From NCBI RefSeq assembly GCF_900168015.1, contig NZ_FUYR01000001.1, positions 405,968-469,967 on the forward strand: a stretch of DNA of 64,000 nt, given 5' to 3'. The notes under the pieces were generated by a model. It saw only the letters and a program-made list of their open reading frames with translations, had not been told where the DNA came from and searched no databases. This DNA comes from Daejeonella lutea. GTDB taxonomy: Bacteria > Bacteroidota > Bacteroidia > Sphingobacteriales > Sphingobacteriaceae. Within the stretch, counting starts at the first letter, position 1. The number at the start of each line of letters is the position of its first letter. Position numbers and translations under genes: made by a program. Positions 8,894 to 18,518 of this stretch are shown in pieces.

Positions 8894-11800
8894 ATGCTAA
8901 AAATTTACACAATGAATTTCAAAAAACAGAGGCTCCTCCCTGCAATCGCAGGGGTTGGGATGCTTATTGTTCTGCTTTTCAGTCTGCCCAAGCAGGTTCT
9001 ATCGCAAAACTTAAAGACAGTTACCGGAAGGGTGACTGACGCTGGTGAACCTCTTCCCGGAGCTACAGTTAAAGTAAAGGGAACTAACAGGGGTACAACA
9101 ACGCTTCAAAATGGCACATTCACTATTCAGGCAGCAAACAACGAGACCTTAGTTGTGGGCTTTCTGGGAATGAAAACTCAGGAAGTGGTTGTCGGAACAA
9201 GAACAGCAATTAACATTGCCCTGGAGGTAGAGAGTTCTTCTCTTAGTGAAGTTGTAGTTGTAGGATACGGCTCGGTAAAAAAACCTGATCTTACCGGATC
9301 GGTGGGAGTTGTTCCAGTAGAAGACATGACTAAAGCGCCTGTGGGTTCTTTTGCGGATGCTTTGGCCGGTCGTGTGGCAGGGGTACAAGTAACTGCCAGT
9401 GATGGTCAACCAGGAGGTGGTGTAAATATCACCATCCGTGGAGCTGGATCTTTAACTCAAAGTACTGCACCATTATATGTTGTTGACGGTATGCCGATAG
9501 AAGGCCTTGCCCCGGAAAGTATAAACCCTGAGGAGATCGAGTCAATGACCATTCTAAAAGATGCTTCATCCACGGCCATTTATGGTGCCCGGGGCGCGAA
9601 TGGTGTTATCCTGATTCAAACTAAACGCGGTAAAGCAGGCAAACCTGTTCTCAGCTTTTCGAGTTCATTGGGACTGCAGGCTACACCAAAGAAAATGGAG
9701 TTGATGAGCCCCTATGAATTCATAAAATACCAACAGGAACTCAATCCAACACTTGCTACAACTACCGGCTATTTTGCGTACGATCCTGCCCTAGGAAGAA
9801 ACAAAACACTGGATGATTATAAGGATGTAGAAGGTATTAATTTTCAGGATCACGTTTTAAGAACTGGGGGTATAAATATTAATAACCTTTCTCTTCGGGG
9901 TGGTACTGAGCAAAGTCGATATTCAATCTCCGGGTCACTGACTGATGTCTCAGGAACGATCATTAATACTGGTTCAAATCGCTATTCAGGCAGGATCACC
10001 CTCGATCAGAACATTAGCAATAAGATCAAAGCGGGTATCACCGGTAATTACAGCGGATTTTCACAAAGCGGACAGGTTGTAAACCAGGGAGCCATACAAA
10101 GTACTCCAACGGCATACGTGCTTGCCAGAACGTGGATGTACCGACCGATAACACCAAAAGCAAATTTAGACCTGTTAGAAGAAGTTCTGGACCCAGATGC
10201 TGTGAACGCTTCAGATTTCAGGGTTAATCCATTCATAGATCTGGAGAATCAGCACCAGATTGTAAAAAACAATATATTGGATGGAAATGGCTTTGTCACC
10301 TACGATATCACAAAGGACCTTCAGTTTAAATCGACGGCCATTGTGCGTCTGGATAAAGAATTTCAGGAACGTTTTTATAATTCAAAAACATCTCAGGGAG
10401 GACCTAGTCCAAGCAATACTAACGGTGTAAATGGCTCTGTAAGATCAATACTTCAGAACAGCTTTACCAATGAAAATACATTAAATTATAAGAAGACTTT
10501 TAATACTGATCACACGATAACAGGTTTCGGTCTATTTTCAATAAATACCGTAAATACGGCCAACGACGGATACAGTGGTAGACTCTTGCCTAATGAAAAT
10601 CTGGGTATTGACGGACTTGATGAAGGTGTGTCGTACAATCCGGTTTCAAGTTCCAGTAGAAACAGACTGGCATCTTACGCCACTCGTTGGGATTATAGCT
10701 ATAAATCAAAGTATCTTGTAACAGCACTCTTCAGAGCCGATGGATCATCTAAATTCATCAACCATTGGGGCTATTTCCCTGGTGCCGCTGTCGCCTGGAA
10801 CATGCAGAAGGAAGGATTTTTCGCAAAAGCATTTCCTGGCGTGACCACATCAAAGTTAAGAGCAAGTTATGGTAGTAATGGAAATAACAGGGTAGGAGAT
10901 TTCGATACCTACCGTCGTTTAGCCCAAACCCTTGATGGATATTCTTTCAATAACGGTTCACCTAGTGGAGCAATTAACGTTTCTGCTGTAGGTAATCCTG
11001 AATTACAGTGGGAAAAGGTAAACCTGTTAGATATGGGTTACGAATTAGGTTTGTTCAAAGGACGTGTGAATTTCGAGGTTGATGTCTATCGGAAAACCAC
11101 CGAGAATTTACTTCTGAACGCAACCCTGCCTCCGACTACCGGATACAGTTCAGCAATTAAAAATATTGGACGGCTACGAAACGATGGTCTTGAGTTTACT
11201 TTGAATACGGTAAACATCAATAAGAAGGACTTCGGATGGGAGAGTAATATTAATATCAGCTTTAACAAGAACAAGGTTATGCAGCTTACAAGAGGACAGC
11301 AAAGCCTGAACTCAAACGTGGCTTATGTTTCTCAGTTCACAAGAGCATTATATACTGCTGAAATTGGTAAGCCTGCTGGTTTAATGATAGGCTATATCTG
11401 GGATGGTAATTACCAGTATTCGGATTTCGATGAGACTTCTCCAGGTGTTTATGTTCTTAAGCCAGGTGTTTCAACAAATGGAGCAGCAAGAAATGCTGTG
11501 TTTCCCGGAGATATTAAATACAAAGACCTGAATGGTGATGGCACGATGACTGATGCCGACTTTGCAATAATCGGTCGCGGCCAGCCAATACACACTGGTG
11601 GATTTTCGAATAACTTTACCTACAAGGCATTTAGTTTGAACGTATTCATGCAATGGTCTTATGGAAATGACATTTACAACGCAAACAGATTGCTGCTCGA
11701 GGGTAACAGTAATGGATATGCTAATATAAATCAGTTTGCTAGCTATGTGAACCGTTGGTCACCTGAGAACCAAACAAATGAGAACTACCGCACACGTGGT

Positions 11801-12085
11801 CAGGGCCCAATTGGTTTCTTCTCTTCAAGAGTTGTTGAAGATGGTTCTTACTTACGTCTAAAAACCGTTGCATTAAATTACGTTCTACCGTCTAAGCTAA
11901 TTCAGAAAGCCTATTTAAGCAGTCTTAGCTTTAATTTGGCAGCGCAAAACTTATGGACGCTGACTAACTATTCAGGTATGGATCCCGAAGTTTCAACACG
12001 TAACAACGTGCTTACCCCAGGGTATGACTATTCATCATATCCTAAGTCACCAACATTGGCTTTCGGTATAAAAGCATCATTCTAG
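8894..12085 (+). CDS. susC: SusC/RagA-family TonB-dependent outer-membrane transporter
   Basis: 1063 residues, the usual length. A signal peptide (ending VLSQ, near residue 38) is followed by a CarboxypepD_reg-like domain (VTGRVTDAGEPLPGATVKVKG onward, about 43-115), the SusC-typical SEVVVVGYG TonB-box region, a plug domain with the RGAGSL and IYGARGANGVILI segments, and a 22-strand barrel to the C-terminal aromatic end (LAFGIKASF). It imports oligosaccharides with the SusD lid across the outer membrane using TonB energy. An internal ATG at 8912 (MNFKKQ) gives a more standard signal peptide and may be the true start. susD follows after 21 bp. Confidence 0.96.
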   Translation: MLKIYTMNFKKQRLLPAIAGVGMLIVLLFSLPKQVLSQNLKTVTGRVTDAGEPLPGATVKVKGTNRGTTTLQNGTFTIQAANNETLVVGFLGMKTQEVVVGTRTAINIALEVESSSLSEVVVVGYGSVKKPDLTGSVGVVPVEDMTKAPVGSFADALAGRVAGVQVTASDGQPGGGVNITIRGAGSLTQSTAPLYVVDGMPIEGLAPESINPEEIESMTILKDASSTAIYGARGANGVILIQTKRGKAGKPVLSFSSSLGLQATPKKMELMSPYEFIKYQQELNPTLATTTGYFAYDPALGRNKTLDDYKDVEGINFQDHVLRTGGININNLSLRGGTEQSRYSISGSLTDVSGTIINTGSNRYSGRITLDQNISNKIKAGITGNYSGFSQSGQVVNQGAIQSTPTAYVLARTWMYRPITPKANLDLLEEVLDPDAVNASDFRVNPFIDLENQHQIVKNNILDGNGFVTYDITKDLQFKSTAIVRLDKEFQERFYNSKTSQGGPSPSNTNGVNGSVRSILQNSFTNENTLNYKKTFNTDHTITGFGLFSINTVNTANDGYSGRLLPNENLGIDGLDEGVSYNPVSSSSRNRLASYATRWDYSYKSKYLVTALFRADGSSKFINHWGYFPGAAVAWNMQKEGFFAKAFPGVTTSKLRASYGSNGNNRVGDFDTYRRLAQTLDGYSFNNGSPSGAINVSAVGNPELQWEKVNLLDMGYELGLFKGRVNFEVDVYRKTTENLLLNATLPPTTGYSSAIKNIGRLRNDGLEFTLNTVNINKKDFGWESNINISFNKNKVMQLTRGQQSLNSNVAYVSQFTRALYTAEIGKPAGLMIGYIWDGNYQYSDFDETSPGVYVLKPGVSTNGAARNAVFPGDIKYKDLNGDGTMTDADFAIIGRGQPIHTGGFSNNFTYKAFSLNVFMQWSYGNDIYNANRLLLEGNSNGYANINQFASYVNRWSPENQTNENYRTRGQGPIGFFSSRVVEDGSYLRLKTVALNYVLPSKLIQKAYLSSLSFNLAAQNLWTLTNYSGMDPEVSTRNNVLTPGYDYSSYPKSPTLAFGIKASF

Positions 12086-12106
12086 ACCAGTATTAATTCG
12101 AAAGAA

Positions 12107-13951
12107 ATGAAAACAAAACATTATATATTCGCCATAGTCTTACTGTTAAGCCTGGGCTCATGTAAGAAGTTTCTGGAAACAGAACCTACGGATTTCCTGA
12201 ATCCAGACAATTACTATGAAACAGAAGCGCAGCTTCAGTTCGCCAGGGCGGGAGCATATTCGCCACTTGGAGCGAACGGCCTTTGGGGTTCCTGGGGAAA
12301 TTACCTGCTTGGCTTTTCGGCAGATGAGGGATACATGAACCGTGCAACTCTTACTACCGGGCCATGGAATTATTTTTACAGCACCGGTGATCAGTACCTG
12401 ACCGGGATGTGGTTGAATCTTTTCAACGGAATTAACCGGGTTAACGTAGTACTCGAAAACCTTGATAAAAATCCTGGGATAGCACAATCCAAACGGGATG
12501 GTATACGTGGAGAAATGCTTTTCCTGCGAGGCTATTATTATTTCACGCTAGCTCAGTATTTCGGCGGAGTACCTATTAAAACTGCTTCTACAACGTCTGT
12601 GGTTGATGTCGATATTGCCCGTAATTCACTGAAAGAAGTATATGAGCAGATTCTGAAAGATATGACAGCAGCAGAGCCTATGGTGCCCTCAATAGCTACC
12701 CTTGGCTATTCAGGAGCTATCAATAAATCTGCAGTTCGTGGTTTGCTGGCCCGTGTTAACTTACATATGGCAGGCGAACCGTTAAAAGACAAAACCAGAT
12801 ATGCTGAGGCGGCTAAATGGGCTAAGATGGTTATTGATGATGCAACAGCCGGCCACGCTTTAAATGCCAGCTATCCGCAAATCTTCATCAATCTGGCTCA
12901 GGATAAATATGATATTAAAGAAAGTCTTTGGGAAGTTGAGTTTTGGGGTAACGGAACCGATCAGTTCGTGGAAACAACTAATAATGGCTGGATAAACGGA
13001 CCAACATCAGCCAACCCGGTAGCGAGGGCAGATGCTTACATGAGCATCACATCTAAATTCTATGATGTGTTTGAACCTGGGGACAACCGTAAATTCTGGA
13101 ATATTCCGTTATTCAATTATACAGGTAACGTTACACCTGCTGTACCGGCTGGTACTAAGACTCTGATTGCTGAACAAACTACAGGGGCTACAAAAAACAC
13201 ACGAACTGTTGGAAAGTATCGTAGGGAATTTGAAACATTGTTACCCAGAGCAGCAACCACTACGCCGCAGAATGTAATATTGCTAAGATTTAGCGACATA
13301 CTGTTAATGTGGGCCGAAGCGCAAAATGAAATAAGCGGTCCAACACCGGAAGCAATTGAGGCGGTTAACAAAATTAGAAGAAGGGGCTGGTCAACCGGCG
13401 TTAAAACGATAACTGTTACAAATGGTGGCGCTGGATATACCACCGCTCCTACGGTAACTTTTTCAGCTGGTGTGGGTGGTAATACAGCAACTGGAGTTGC
13501 TACCATCACTGCCGGTCGTGTAACTGCCATCACACTAAACCGTGATGCTACTGGTATTAAATTCAATGAAGAAGGGGACTATGCGACTGCGCCTACAATT
13601 ACAATAAGCGGCGGGGGAGGAAGCGGAGCAACAGCTACTGCAACCATTCATAGCAAGACAGACGCCAACCTGGCGGCATCTAAAACTTCCAGTAAAGCGG
13701 CTTTCCTAACAGCAATCCAGGATGAAAGATATCGAGAGTTAGCGTTTGAGGGTTTGAGGAAAGGCGATTTGTTACGCTGGGGTAATTTCCTTTCTGTTTA
13801 CCAGGATATGGGTGATCGCCTGCAACAGGATAGCCCTGGGGCTTTCTATGTAAACTGGTACAAAAATGCAAGTGCAAAAGATCTGCTGATGCCAATACCG
13901 AACAGCGAAATGTCGACAAACTTGAAAATGACACAAAATCCGGGTTGGTAA
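12107..13951 (+). CDS. susD: SusD/RagB-family glycan-binding lipoprotein with an inserted repeat module
   Basis: 614 residues, longer than the usual 500-560. A lipoprotein signal (LLSLGSCKK, Cys19) is followed by SusD TPR-like regions (FLNPDNYYETEAQLQFA; RGEMLFLRGYYYFTLAQYFGGVPI). Near the C-terminus the standard helix INKIRRRGW is interrupted at about residues 430-518 by a Gly/Thr-rich beta module containing two copies of a motif like GGAGYTTAPTVTFS and GDYATAPTITISG. The family-typical DERYRELAFEGLRKGDLLRWG then resumes. It binds glycan at the cell surface as the lid of the SusC transporter. The insert may extend the binding face. Confidence 0.94.
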   Translation: MKTKHYIFAIVLLLSLGSCKKFLETEPTDFLNPDNYYETEAQLQFARAGAYSPLGANGLWGSWGNYLLGFSADEGYMNRATLTTGPWNYFYSTGDQYLTGMWLNLFNGINRVNVVLENLDKNPGIAQSKRDGIRGEMLFLRGYYYFTLAQYFGGVPIKTASTTSVVDVDIARNSLKEVYEQILKDMTAAEPMVPSIATLGYSGAINKSAVRGLLARVNLHMAGEPLKDKTRYAEAAKWAKMVIDDATAGHALNASYPQIFINLAQDKYDIKESLWEVEFWGNGTDQFVETTNNGWINGPTSANPVARADAYMSITSKFYDVFEPGDNRKFWNIPLFNYTGNVTPAVPAGTKTLIAEQTTGATKNTRTVGKYRREFETLLPRAATTTPQNVILLRFSDILLMWAEAQNEISGPTPEAIEAVNKIRRRGWSTGVKTITVTNGGAGYTTAPTVTFSAGVGGNTATGVATITAGRVTAITLNRDATGIKFNEEGDYATAPTITISGGGGSGATATATIHSKTDANLAASKTSSKAAFLTAIQDERYRELAFEGLRKGDLLRWGNFLSVYQDMGDRLQQDSPGAFYVNWYKNASAKDLLMPIPNSEMSTNLKMTQNPGW

Positions 13952-13976
13952 TAAACTAAATTTTAGAATAGTAAAT

Positions 13977-15050
13977 ATGAAATTCAAATATTGTACAATT
14001 TTACTGGGTGTACTGTTTATGTCATCCTGTAAAGAAAATCTGGAAATAGGGGTACCCACATTTGATGTGAAGACGGCAAAAACGAGCTACAAGGCTGGTG
14101 AGAATGTTGATTTTGACATTACCGGCGGAGAAACCCACATGATCTCATTTTATTCCGGTGAAGTTTTAAAGGAATATGCCTCAAGAGAAGGACGTGTAAT
14201 TGACGTTTCAAAATCGGGGATAACAGGATCCTTCACCAGTAGTGTCCAGCTTGGAGCTCAAACTAATCAACTTGCGATATTGGCTTCGACAAACTTCAAT
14301 GGCGATTATAGCAGTGTTGCAAAAGTGAAGGCAGCAACATGGACCGACATTACAAGCAGATTTGCTTTGGGTACTGGTACGGCTTTGCTGGCTTCTGGCA
14401 ATAAAGATCTTAGCGACCTTGTGGTGGCGGGTAAGCCGCTTTACATTGCCTTTAGATTTCTTACCAAGCCTCAGGCAATTAACGGCCTTACACGCCAATG
14501 GTTTATTCAGAGCTTTTCTATAAACAGCAACCTGAAATTGGACAATTCTATTACTCTTCCAATTGTTGATCAGGCTTCTGCGGGTTTTAGGATCATTGAC
14601 GACAATGCCAACAATGCTGCGAAAGCATTGTCTTCTGTCAGCGCAACAAGGGTGACCCTTCAGGGAAATACTTATTTACACCCGGGTTTGCCTCAGTTCA
14701 ACCAGAATGATCCTATTTTTGATCCTAAAAATCCTATTTACGACCCGAATTCACCATTATTTTCTGCAACAGCAAAATATGTTCCCTTTGTGCCATTTGA
14801 TCCAAACAGTCCGTATAATGATCCTGCCACGGAACATTGGGCAGTATCTAAGGGTATTATGATTGACAAGGTAGATTTGGGTCCTGATCGTTCAACACCA
14901 CTTAAAGGTCTGCCGAATCCAACGATTTCCAAGCACTCATATATCTATACAAAACCTGGAAATTATAAGGCGGTATTTATTGCTGCCAATAATTCAATCG
15001 ATGGTGACAAAACGGTGATCAAAGAAATCAATTTGACCATAACACCTTAA
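13977..15050 (+). CDS. DUF5017-type surface lipoprotein of the Sus operon
   Basis: 357 residues with a lipobox (LFMSSC, Cys18). The N-terminal part (about 25-120) looks like an immunoglobulin-like strand region (YKAGENVDFDITGGETHMISFYSGE), as in DUF5017 proteins found after SusD genes; a jelly-roll-like second half follows (about 120-355). The segment 230-290 is rich in N-P-D turns (FDPKNPIYDPNSPLF, FDPNSPYNDPATEHW). It probably acts as an accessory glycan-binding protein beside SusCD. It is the last gene of the susCD operon; a strong terminator follows. Confidence 0.78.
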   Translation: MKFKYCTILLGVLFMSSCKENLEIGVPTFDVKTAKTSYKAGENVDFDITGGETHMISFYSGEVLKEYASREGRVIDVSKSGITGSFTSSVQLGAQTNQLAILASTNFNGDYSSVAKVKAATWTDITSRFALGTGTALLASGNKDLSDLVVAGKPLYIAFRFLTKPQAINGLTRQWFIQSFSINSNLKLDNSITLPIVDQASAGFRIIDDNANNAAKALSSVSATRVTLQGNTYLHPGLPQFNQNDPIFDPKNPIYDPNSPLFSATAKYVPFVPFDPNSPYNDPATEHWAVSKGIMIDKVDLGPDRSTPLKGLPNPTISKHSYIYTKPGNYKAVFIAANNSIDGDKTVIKEINLTITP

Positions 15051-15068
15051 TTTTGTTTGTTGTGTTTT

Positions 15069-15114
15069 AACATAAAAGGATTAGTCTGCTTCAATAGCCT
15101 AATCCTTTTATGTT
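15069..15114 (+). terminator. Hairpin terminator after the susCD operon
   Basis: A perfect 16-bp stem (AACATAAAAGGATTAG with its complement at 15099-15114) encloses a 14-nt loop. The U-run is short, but the position 18 bp after the DUF5017 stop supports a terminator, separating susCD from the hydrolase genes. Confidence 0.82.
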
Positions 15115-15156
15115 TAATACGGTTTTTATCTTCGACGTTTTTATCTTCCATAACCT

Positions 15157-16263
15157 ATGACCCTTATCGTCAAGTCTTTCCTGCTCATAGCAATCTTTCT
15201 AAATCCGTTTTCCTTCTTTTCTGAAGCCTTTAAAATTCAGAATGAAACTTTCAAATTTTCAGAAATTGGGCGAAAGGCTTCGGTTCCAACTGAAAAACAA
15301 AGGAAACAAGTTTTGAAAAAAATGGAACAGGTCATGGGTAAGCTTCCAAGCCGAAGTAAGCTTGTTCCCCTAGATATTAAAATTATAGACAGTGTCAGAG
15401 AAAGCAGTTTAACCCGATATAATTTGACTTTTAGTGTCGCGAAAAACGAGCGGATATCAGCTTATCTTTATGTGCCACATCAGGGAACTGTTACCAAAAA
15501 AAATGCTGCTATGGTGGTGCTTCATGGAACTGATCCGCTCGGTAAGGGTGTTGTTGATGGCCAGGGTGGAAAGCCAAACCGTGCGCATGCCCGTGAACTT
15601 GCAGAAAGAGGTTATGTAGTGATAGCCCCGGATTATCCAAGTTTTGGGGATATGAAAGAGTATAATTTCGAAACAGACAGATATGAGTCGGCGACGATGC
15701 AGGGCATTTTTAATCACATGCGATGTGTTGATTTATTGCAAAGCAGAACCGATGTAGATCCTGATAAAATAGGGGTCGCCGGTCTATCGCTTGGCGGGCA
15801 TAATTCAATGTTTGTGGCAGCATTTGACGAGCGCATAAAGGTTGCAGTTTCTGCAAGCGGCTGGACACAATTTGAATATTATAATATCGGAGATGACGCT
15901 ATTAAGCGATACGGCGGTCGGCTGGGACCATGGGCGCAAACACGCTATATGCCCCTTTTCAAAACTAAGTACAATTTGGATGGAGACAAGATTCCATTTA
16001 ACTTCGATGACGTAATTTCTGCTATCGCTCCGAGAGCTTTCTTTTCTGTCTCTCCGATAAACGACGCTAATTTCGATGTGAAAGGTGTTAAAGCTGGAAT
16101 TGAATTAGCCAAGAAAACTTATGCCGAATATGATGCTGAAGACATGCTTCAGGTCCGTTACCCGGATGCAGGGCATGATTTCCCTGTTTTAAACCGGAAA
16201 GAAGCCTATGCTTTTATCGACAAGGTGCTGGGCCACATCCCCAGAATTGCAGAAATAAATTAA
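15157..16263 (+). CDS. Exported alpha/beta hydrolase (dienelactone-hydrolase/acetyl-esterase type)
   Basis: 368 residues. Residues 1-25 are a signal peptide. The alpha/beta-hydrolase core shows VVLHGTDPLG (oxyanion region, about 120), the nucleophile elbow GLSLGG (Ser211), an Asp in SPINDANFD and the catalytic His in DAGHDFP near residue 344. Such proteins in polysaccharide loci are usually carbohydrate esterases removing acyl groups, which would fit here. The preceding 106 bp carry a terminator but no operator copy, so this gene and the next may have their own promoter. Substrate unknown. Confidence 0.8.
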   Translation: MTLIVKSFLLIAIFLNPFSFFSEAFKIQNETFKFSEIGRKASVPTEKQRKQVLKKMEQVMGKLPSRSKLVPLDIKIIDSVRESSLTRYNLTFSVAKNERISAYLYVPHQGTVTKKNAAMVVLHGTDPLGKGVVDGQGGKPNRAHARELAERGYVVIAPDYPSFGDMKEYNFETDRYESATMQGIFNHMRCVDLLQSRTDVDPDKIGVAGLSLGGHNSMFVAAFDERIKVAVSASGWTQFEYYNIGDDAIKRYGGRLGPWAQTRYMPLFKTKYNLDGDKIPFNFDDVISAIAPRAFFSVSPINDANFDVKGVKAGIELAKKTYAEYDAEDMLQVRYPDAGHDFPVLNRKEAYAFIDKVLGHIPRIAEIN

Positions 16264-16302
16264 AAATCAGTTGACCAAAAATAAACCTATACAAACAAAA
16301 GG

Positions 16303-17691
16303 ATGAAAATTCCAGGTATTTACTTAACGCTCTTCTTGCTGGTAGTTTCTATTACAGGAACAGCGCAAAATAATAAGTCACAAACTACTTCGAACAGTTC
16401 ATGGAGGGTAGGGGTTGCTAAGGTGATCATTACCCCTAAGCAGCCAATGCCGATGGCAGGTTTCGCATCCCGTACTCACTCCTCAGAAGGCAAATTACAT
16501 GAGCTTTGGGCTAAAGCCCTGGTATTTGAGGATCGACAAGGTAAGAGAGCCGTAATGGTGAGCAGCGACCTCTTAGGCTTTCCAAAAAGTATCTCAGATA
16601 ACATCAAAAAGCGCATAAAAACCAAATATTCTCTGAACCCTGATCAGATACTTTTGAATAGCTCTCACACTCATTCTGGACCGGTTTTGGGTGAGGCACT
16701 GTCAGATATTTATGTACTTGATAACAGTCAGCGGGAAGAAATTAAAAAGTACTCTGCGGCACTCGAGGATATGATAGTTAACATGGTAGGAGTGGGGATC
16801 AGAGATCTTGAACCCGCGGATGTGTTTGCACAAAATGGAGTAACAAGATTTCAGGTTAACCGGAGGAATAATAATGCTGCATTATTATCGCAACTTTCAG
16901 AATTACAGGGCCCAAATGACTATGCTGTGCCGGTAATAAAAGCCGTGAATGCCAAGGGCGACCTCAAAGCGGTAGCTTTTGGATATGCATGCCACCCAAC
17001 AGTTTTAAACGGCTATCAATGGTCTGGAGATTATCCCGGTTTTACACAATTAGAGCTCGAAAAAGCGCATCCGGGTACCACAGCGCTCTTCTTTCAGAGT
17101 GCAGGGGCCGATCAAAATCCCCTGCCGCGGAACACCGTTCCGCTAGCAAAACAATATGGACGAGAACTTGCAGCCGCGGTTGAACGTGTGCTTGAAGAGG
17201 ATATGCGGAAACTTGATCCCTTGATCGTGACCACCTACTCAGAATTGCAGTTGCCGCTACAGGCTGCACCAAGCGAAGCTGATCTTATCAAGCGGGCAGC
17301 AACTACTGCAAATGCTTATGAGAAAAGATGGGCTGAAAGAATGCTGGCCGAAACTCGTTCCGGACAGAAAATGATTACATCTTATCCTTATCCGGTACAG
17401 GTCTGGACCCTCGGCGGCCTTCCGGTGGTAAGCCTTGGTGGAGAGCTGGTGGTAGAATATGCGATAAAAGTTAAGCAAATGCTTGGGCCCGATTCTTTTG
17501 TCTTCGGCTATTCTAATGACGTTATGAACTACATTCCCTCATCCACAATCTTGAAAGAGGGGGGCTACGAGGGTGACATTGCCCACGTGGTTTATGGTAT
17601 GCCTTCAAAATGGCAGACAGGAATTGAAGCAAGTATCATGAATGAGATTTTCAAGCTTGCTAACGAAGCCGGGGTGTTTAAAAATAAGTAA
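16303..17691 (+). CDS. Exported neutral/alkaline ceramidase-like hydrolase
   Basis: 462 residues with a signal peptide ending GTAQ (about 22). The sequence starts the mature part with VGVAKVIITPKQPMPMAGF, the hallmark N-terminus of the neutral ceramidase family, and has NSSHTHSGP (about 124-132) and YACHPTVL (about 228) carrying predicted Zn-binding His residues. True ceramidases are longer (about 650 residues, extra C-terminal domain), so this is a short family member often found in Bacteroidota polysaccharide loci with unknown substrate, possibly an N-acyl amide. It follows the alpha/beta hydrolase by 39 bp. Two related genes lie at 38985 and 40376. Confidence 0.8.
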   Translation: MKIPGIYLTLFLLVVSITGTAQNNKSQTTSNSSWRVGVAKVIITPKQPMPMAGFASRTHSSEGKLHELWAKALVFEDRQGKRAVMVSSDLLGFPKSISDNIKKRIKTKYSLNPDQILLNSSHTHSGPVLGEALSDIYVLDNSQREEIKKYSAALEDMIVNMVGVGIRDLEPADVFAQNGVTRFQVNRRNNNAALLSQLSELQGPNDYAVPVIKAVNAKGDLKAVAFGYACHPTVLNGYQWSGDYPGFTQLELEKAHPGTTALFFQSAGADQNPLPRNTVPLAKQYGRELAAAVERVLEEDMRKLDPLIVTTYSELQLPLQAAPSEADLIKRAATTANAYEKRWAERMLAETRSGQKMITSYPYPVQVWTLGGLPVVSLGGELVVEYAIKVKQMLGPDSFVFGYSNDVMNYIPSSTILKEGGYEGDIAHVVYGMPSKWQTGIEASIMNEIFKLANEAGVFKNK

Positions 17692-17745
17692 CATTATTAG
17701 GGTTAAGCACTAGTCTTTTTTTTAATTTCACATTTAATTATATAT

Positions 17746-17765
17746 TTACGTGTACGTTACCGTAA
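17746..17765. promoter_or_regulatory. Operator site E (putative LacI-family palindrome)
   Basis: TTACGTGTAC.GTTACCGTAA: outer arms TTACG/CGTAA are a perfect inverted pair, 7 of 10 overall. It sits only 10 bp before the annotated ATG 17775 of the DUF1080 gene, overlapping a TATATTTA -7-like sequence. A leader this short would be unusual, so the true start may be slightly downstream. Confidence 0.65.
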
Positions 17766-17774
17766 GGCTTCATT

Positions 17775-18491
17775 ATGACCAGATCACTTATTGCCGCATT
17801 ACTTGCCCTTTTATTATTCAAATCAACTTCGTCAGCATTTACAACACTTTTAGGATGGGATCAACAGCCCAAAAAGGAGTGGATTAAGCTATTTGACGGA
17901 AAAAGCCTTGAGGGATGGCATCACTTTAATAATAGGTCTGAAATCAAGAACTGGAAAATTGAAGACGGTGCTCTTGTTTGTCTTGGAGCAAAGGGGCCAA
18001 GCGGATCAGGCGATATTATAACTGATCAGGTATTTGAAGATTTTGAACTGCGCTGGGAATGGAAAGTTGACCAAGGCAGCAATAGTGGGGTATTTTATCA
18101 TATCGTCGAAGATCCTAAGTACAAACGTGCTATTGAAACCTCTCCGGAATATCAAATAATCGATGACATTTCATACCCGGCAAAGCTCGCGCCATCACAA
18201 CTTACTGGTTCTAATTATGATATGCACGTTGCAGGCTCCAATAAGAAACTTAAACCCGTGGGCGAGTGGAATACCAGTAAGATTGTGTTTAAAAACGGTA
18301 AGGTGGAACATTGGCTGAACGGCAATAGAATAGTTAAGTTTAAAGCCTGGAGTGAAGATTGGAAGAATCGAAAAGCTGCCAGTAAATGGAAAGATTTCCC
18401 TGATTATGGTATGTCTGGCAAGGGCAATATAGGCTTGCAGGATCATGGAAATAAGGCTTATTTTAAGAATATAGAAATACGGGAGTTATAA
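17775..18491 (+). CDS. DUF1080-family protein (3-keto-glycoside hydrolase/lyase type)
   Basis: 238 residues with a signal peptide to about residue 21. The concanavalin-like fold is recognised by WIKLFDGKSLEGWHHF (about 36-51), ITDQVFEDFELRWEWKVDQGSNSGVFYHI, and the C-terminal GNIGLQDHGNKAYFKNIEIREL. Members of this family hydrolyse or eliminate glycosidic bonds after C3 of the sugar was oxidised to a ketone by a Gfo/Idh/MocA enzyme. The next gene is such an oxidoreductase, which supports that chemistry here. First gene of a tightly spaced six-gene operon under operator E. Confidence 0.85.
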   Translation: MTRSLIAALLALLLFKSTSSAFTTLLGWDQQPKKEWIKLFDGKSLEGWHHFNNRSEIKNWKIEDGALVCLGAKGPSGSGDIITDQVFEDFELRWEWKVDQGSNSGVFYHIVEDPKYKRAIETSPEYQIIDDISYPAKLAPSQLTGSNYDMHVAGSNKKLKPVGEWNTSKIVFKNGKVEHWLNGNRIVKFKAWSEDWKNRKAASKWKDFPDYGMSGKGNIGLQDHGNKAYFKNIEIREL

Positions 18492-18518
18492 TTAAACATT
18501 AAAAGAAATTCTATACGC

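Noticed and set aside
13117-13566. 149-residue antisense frame across the SusD insert
   Set aside because: Rich in Val/Pro/Ala because of the Gly/Thr-rich insert on the other strand; no signal or motif.
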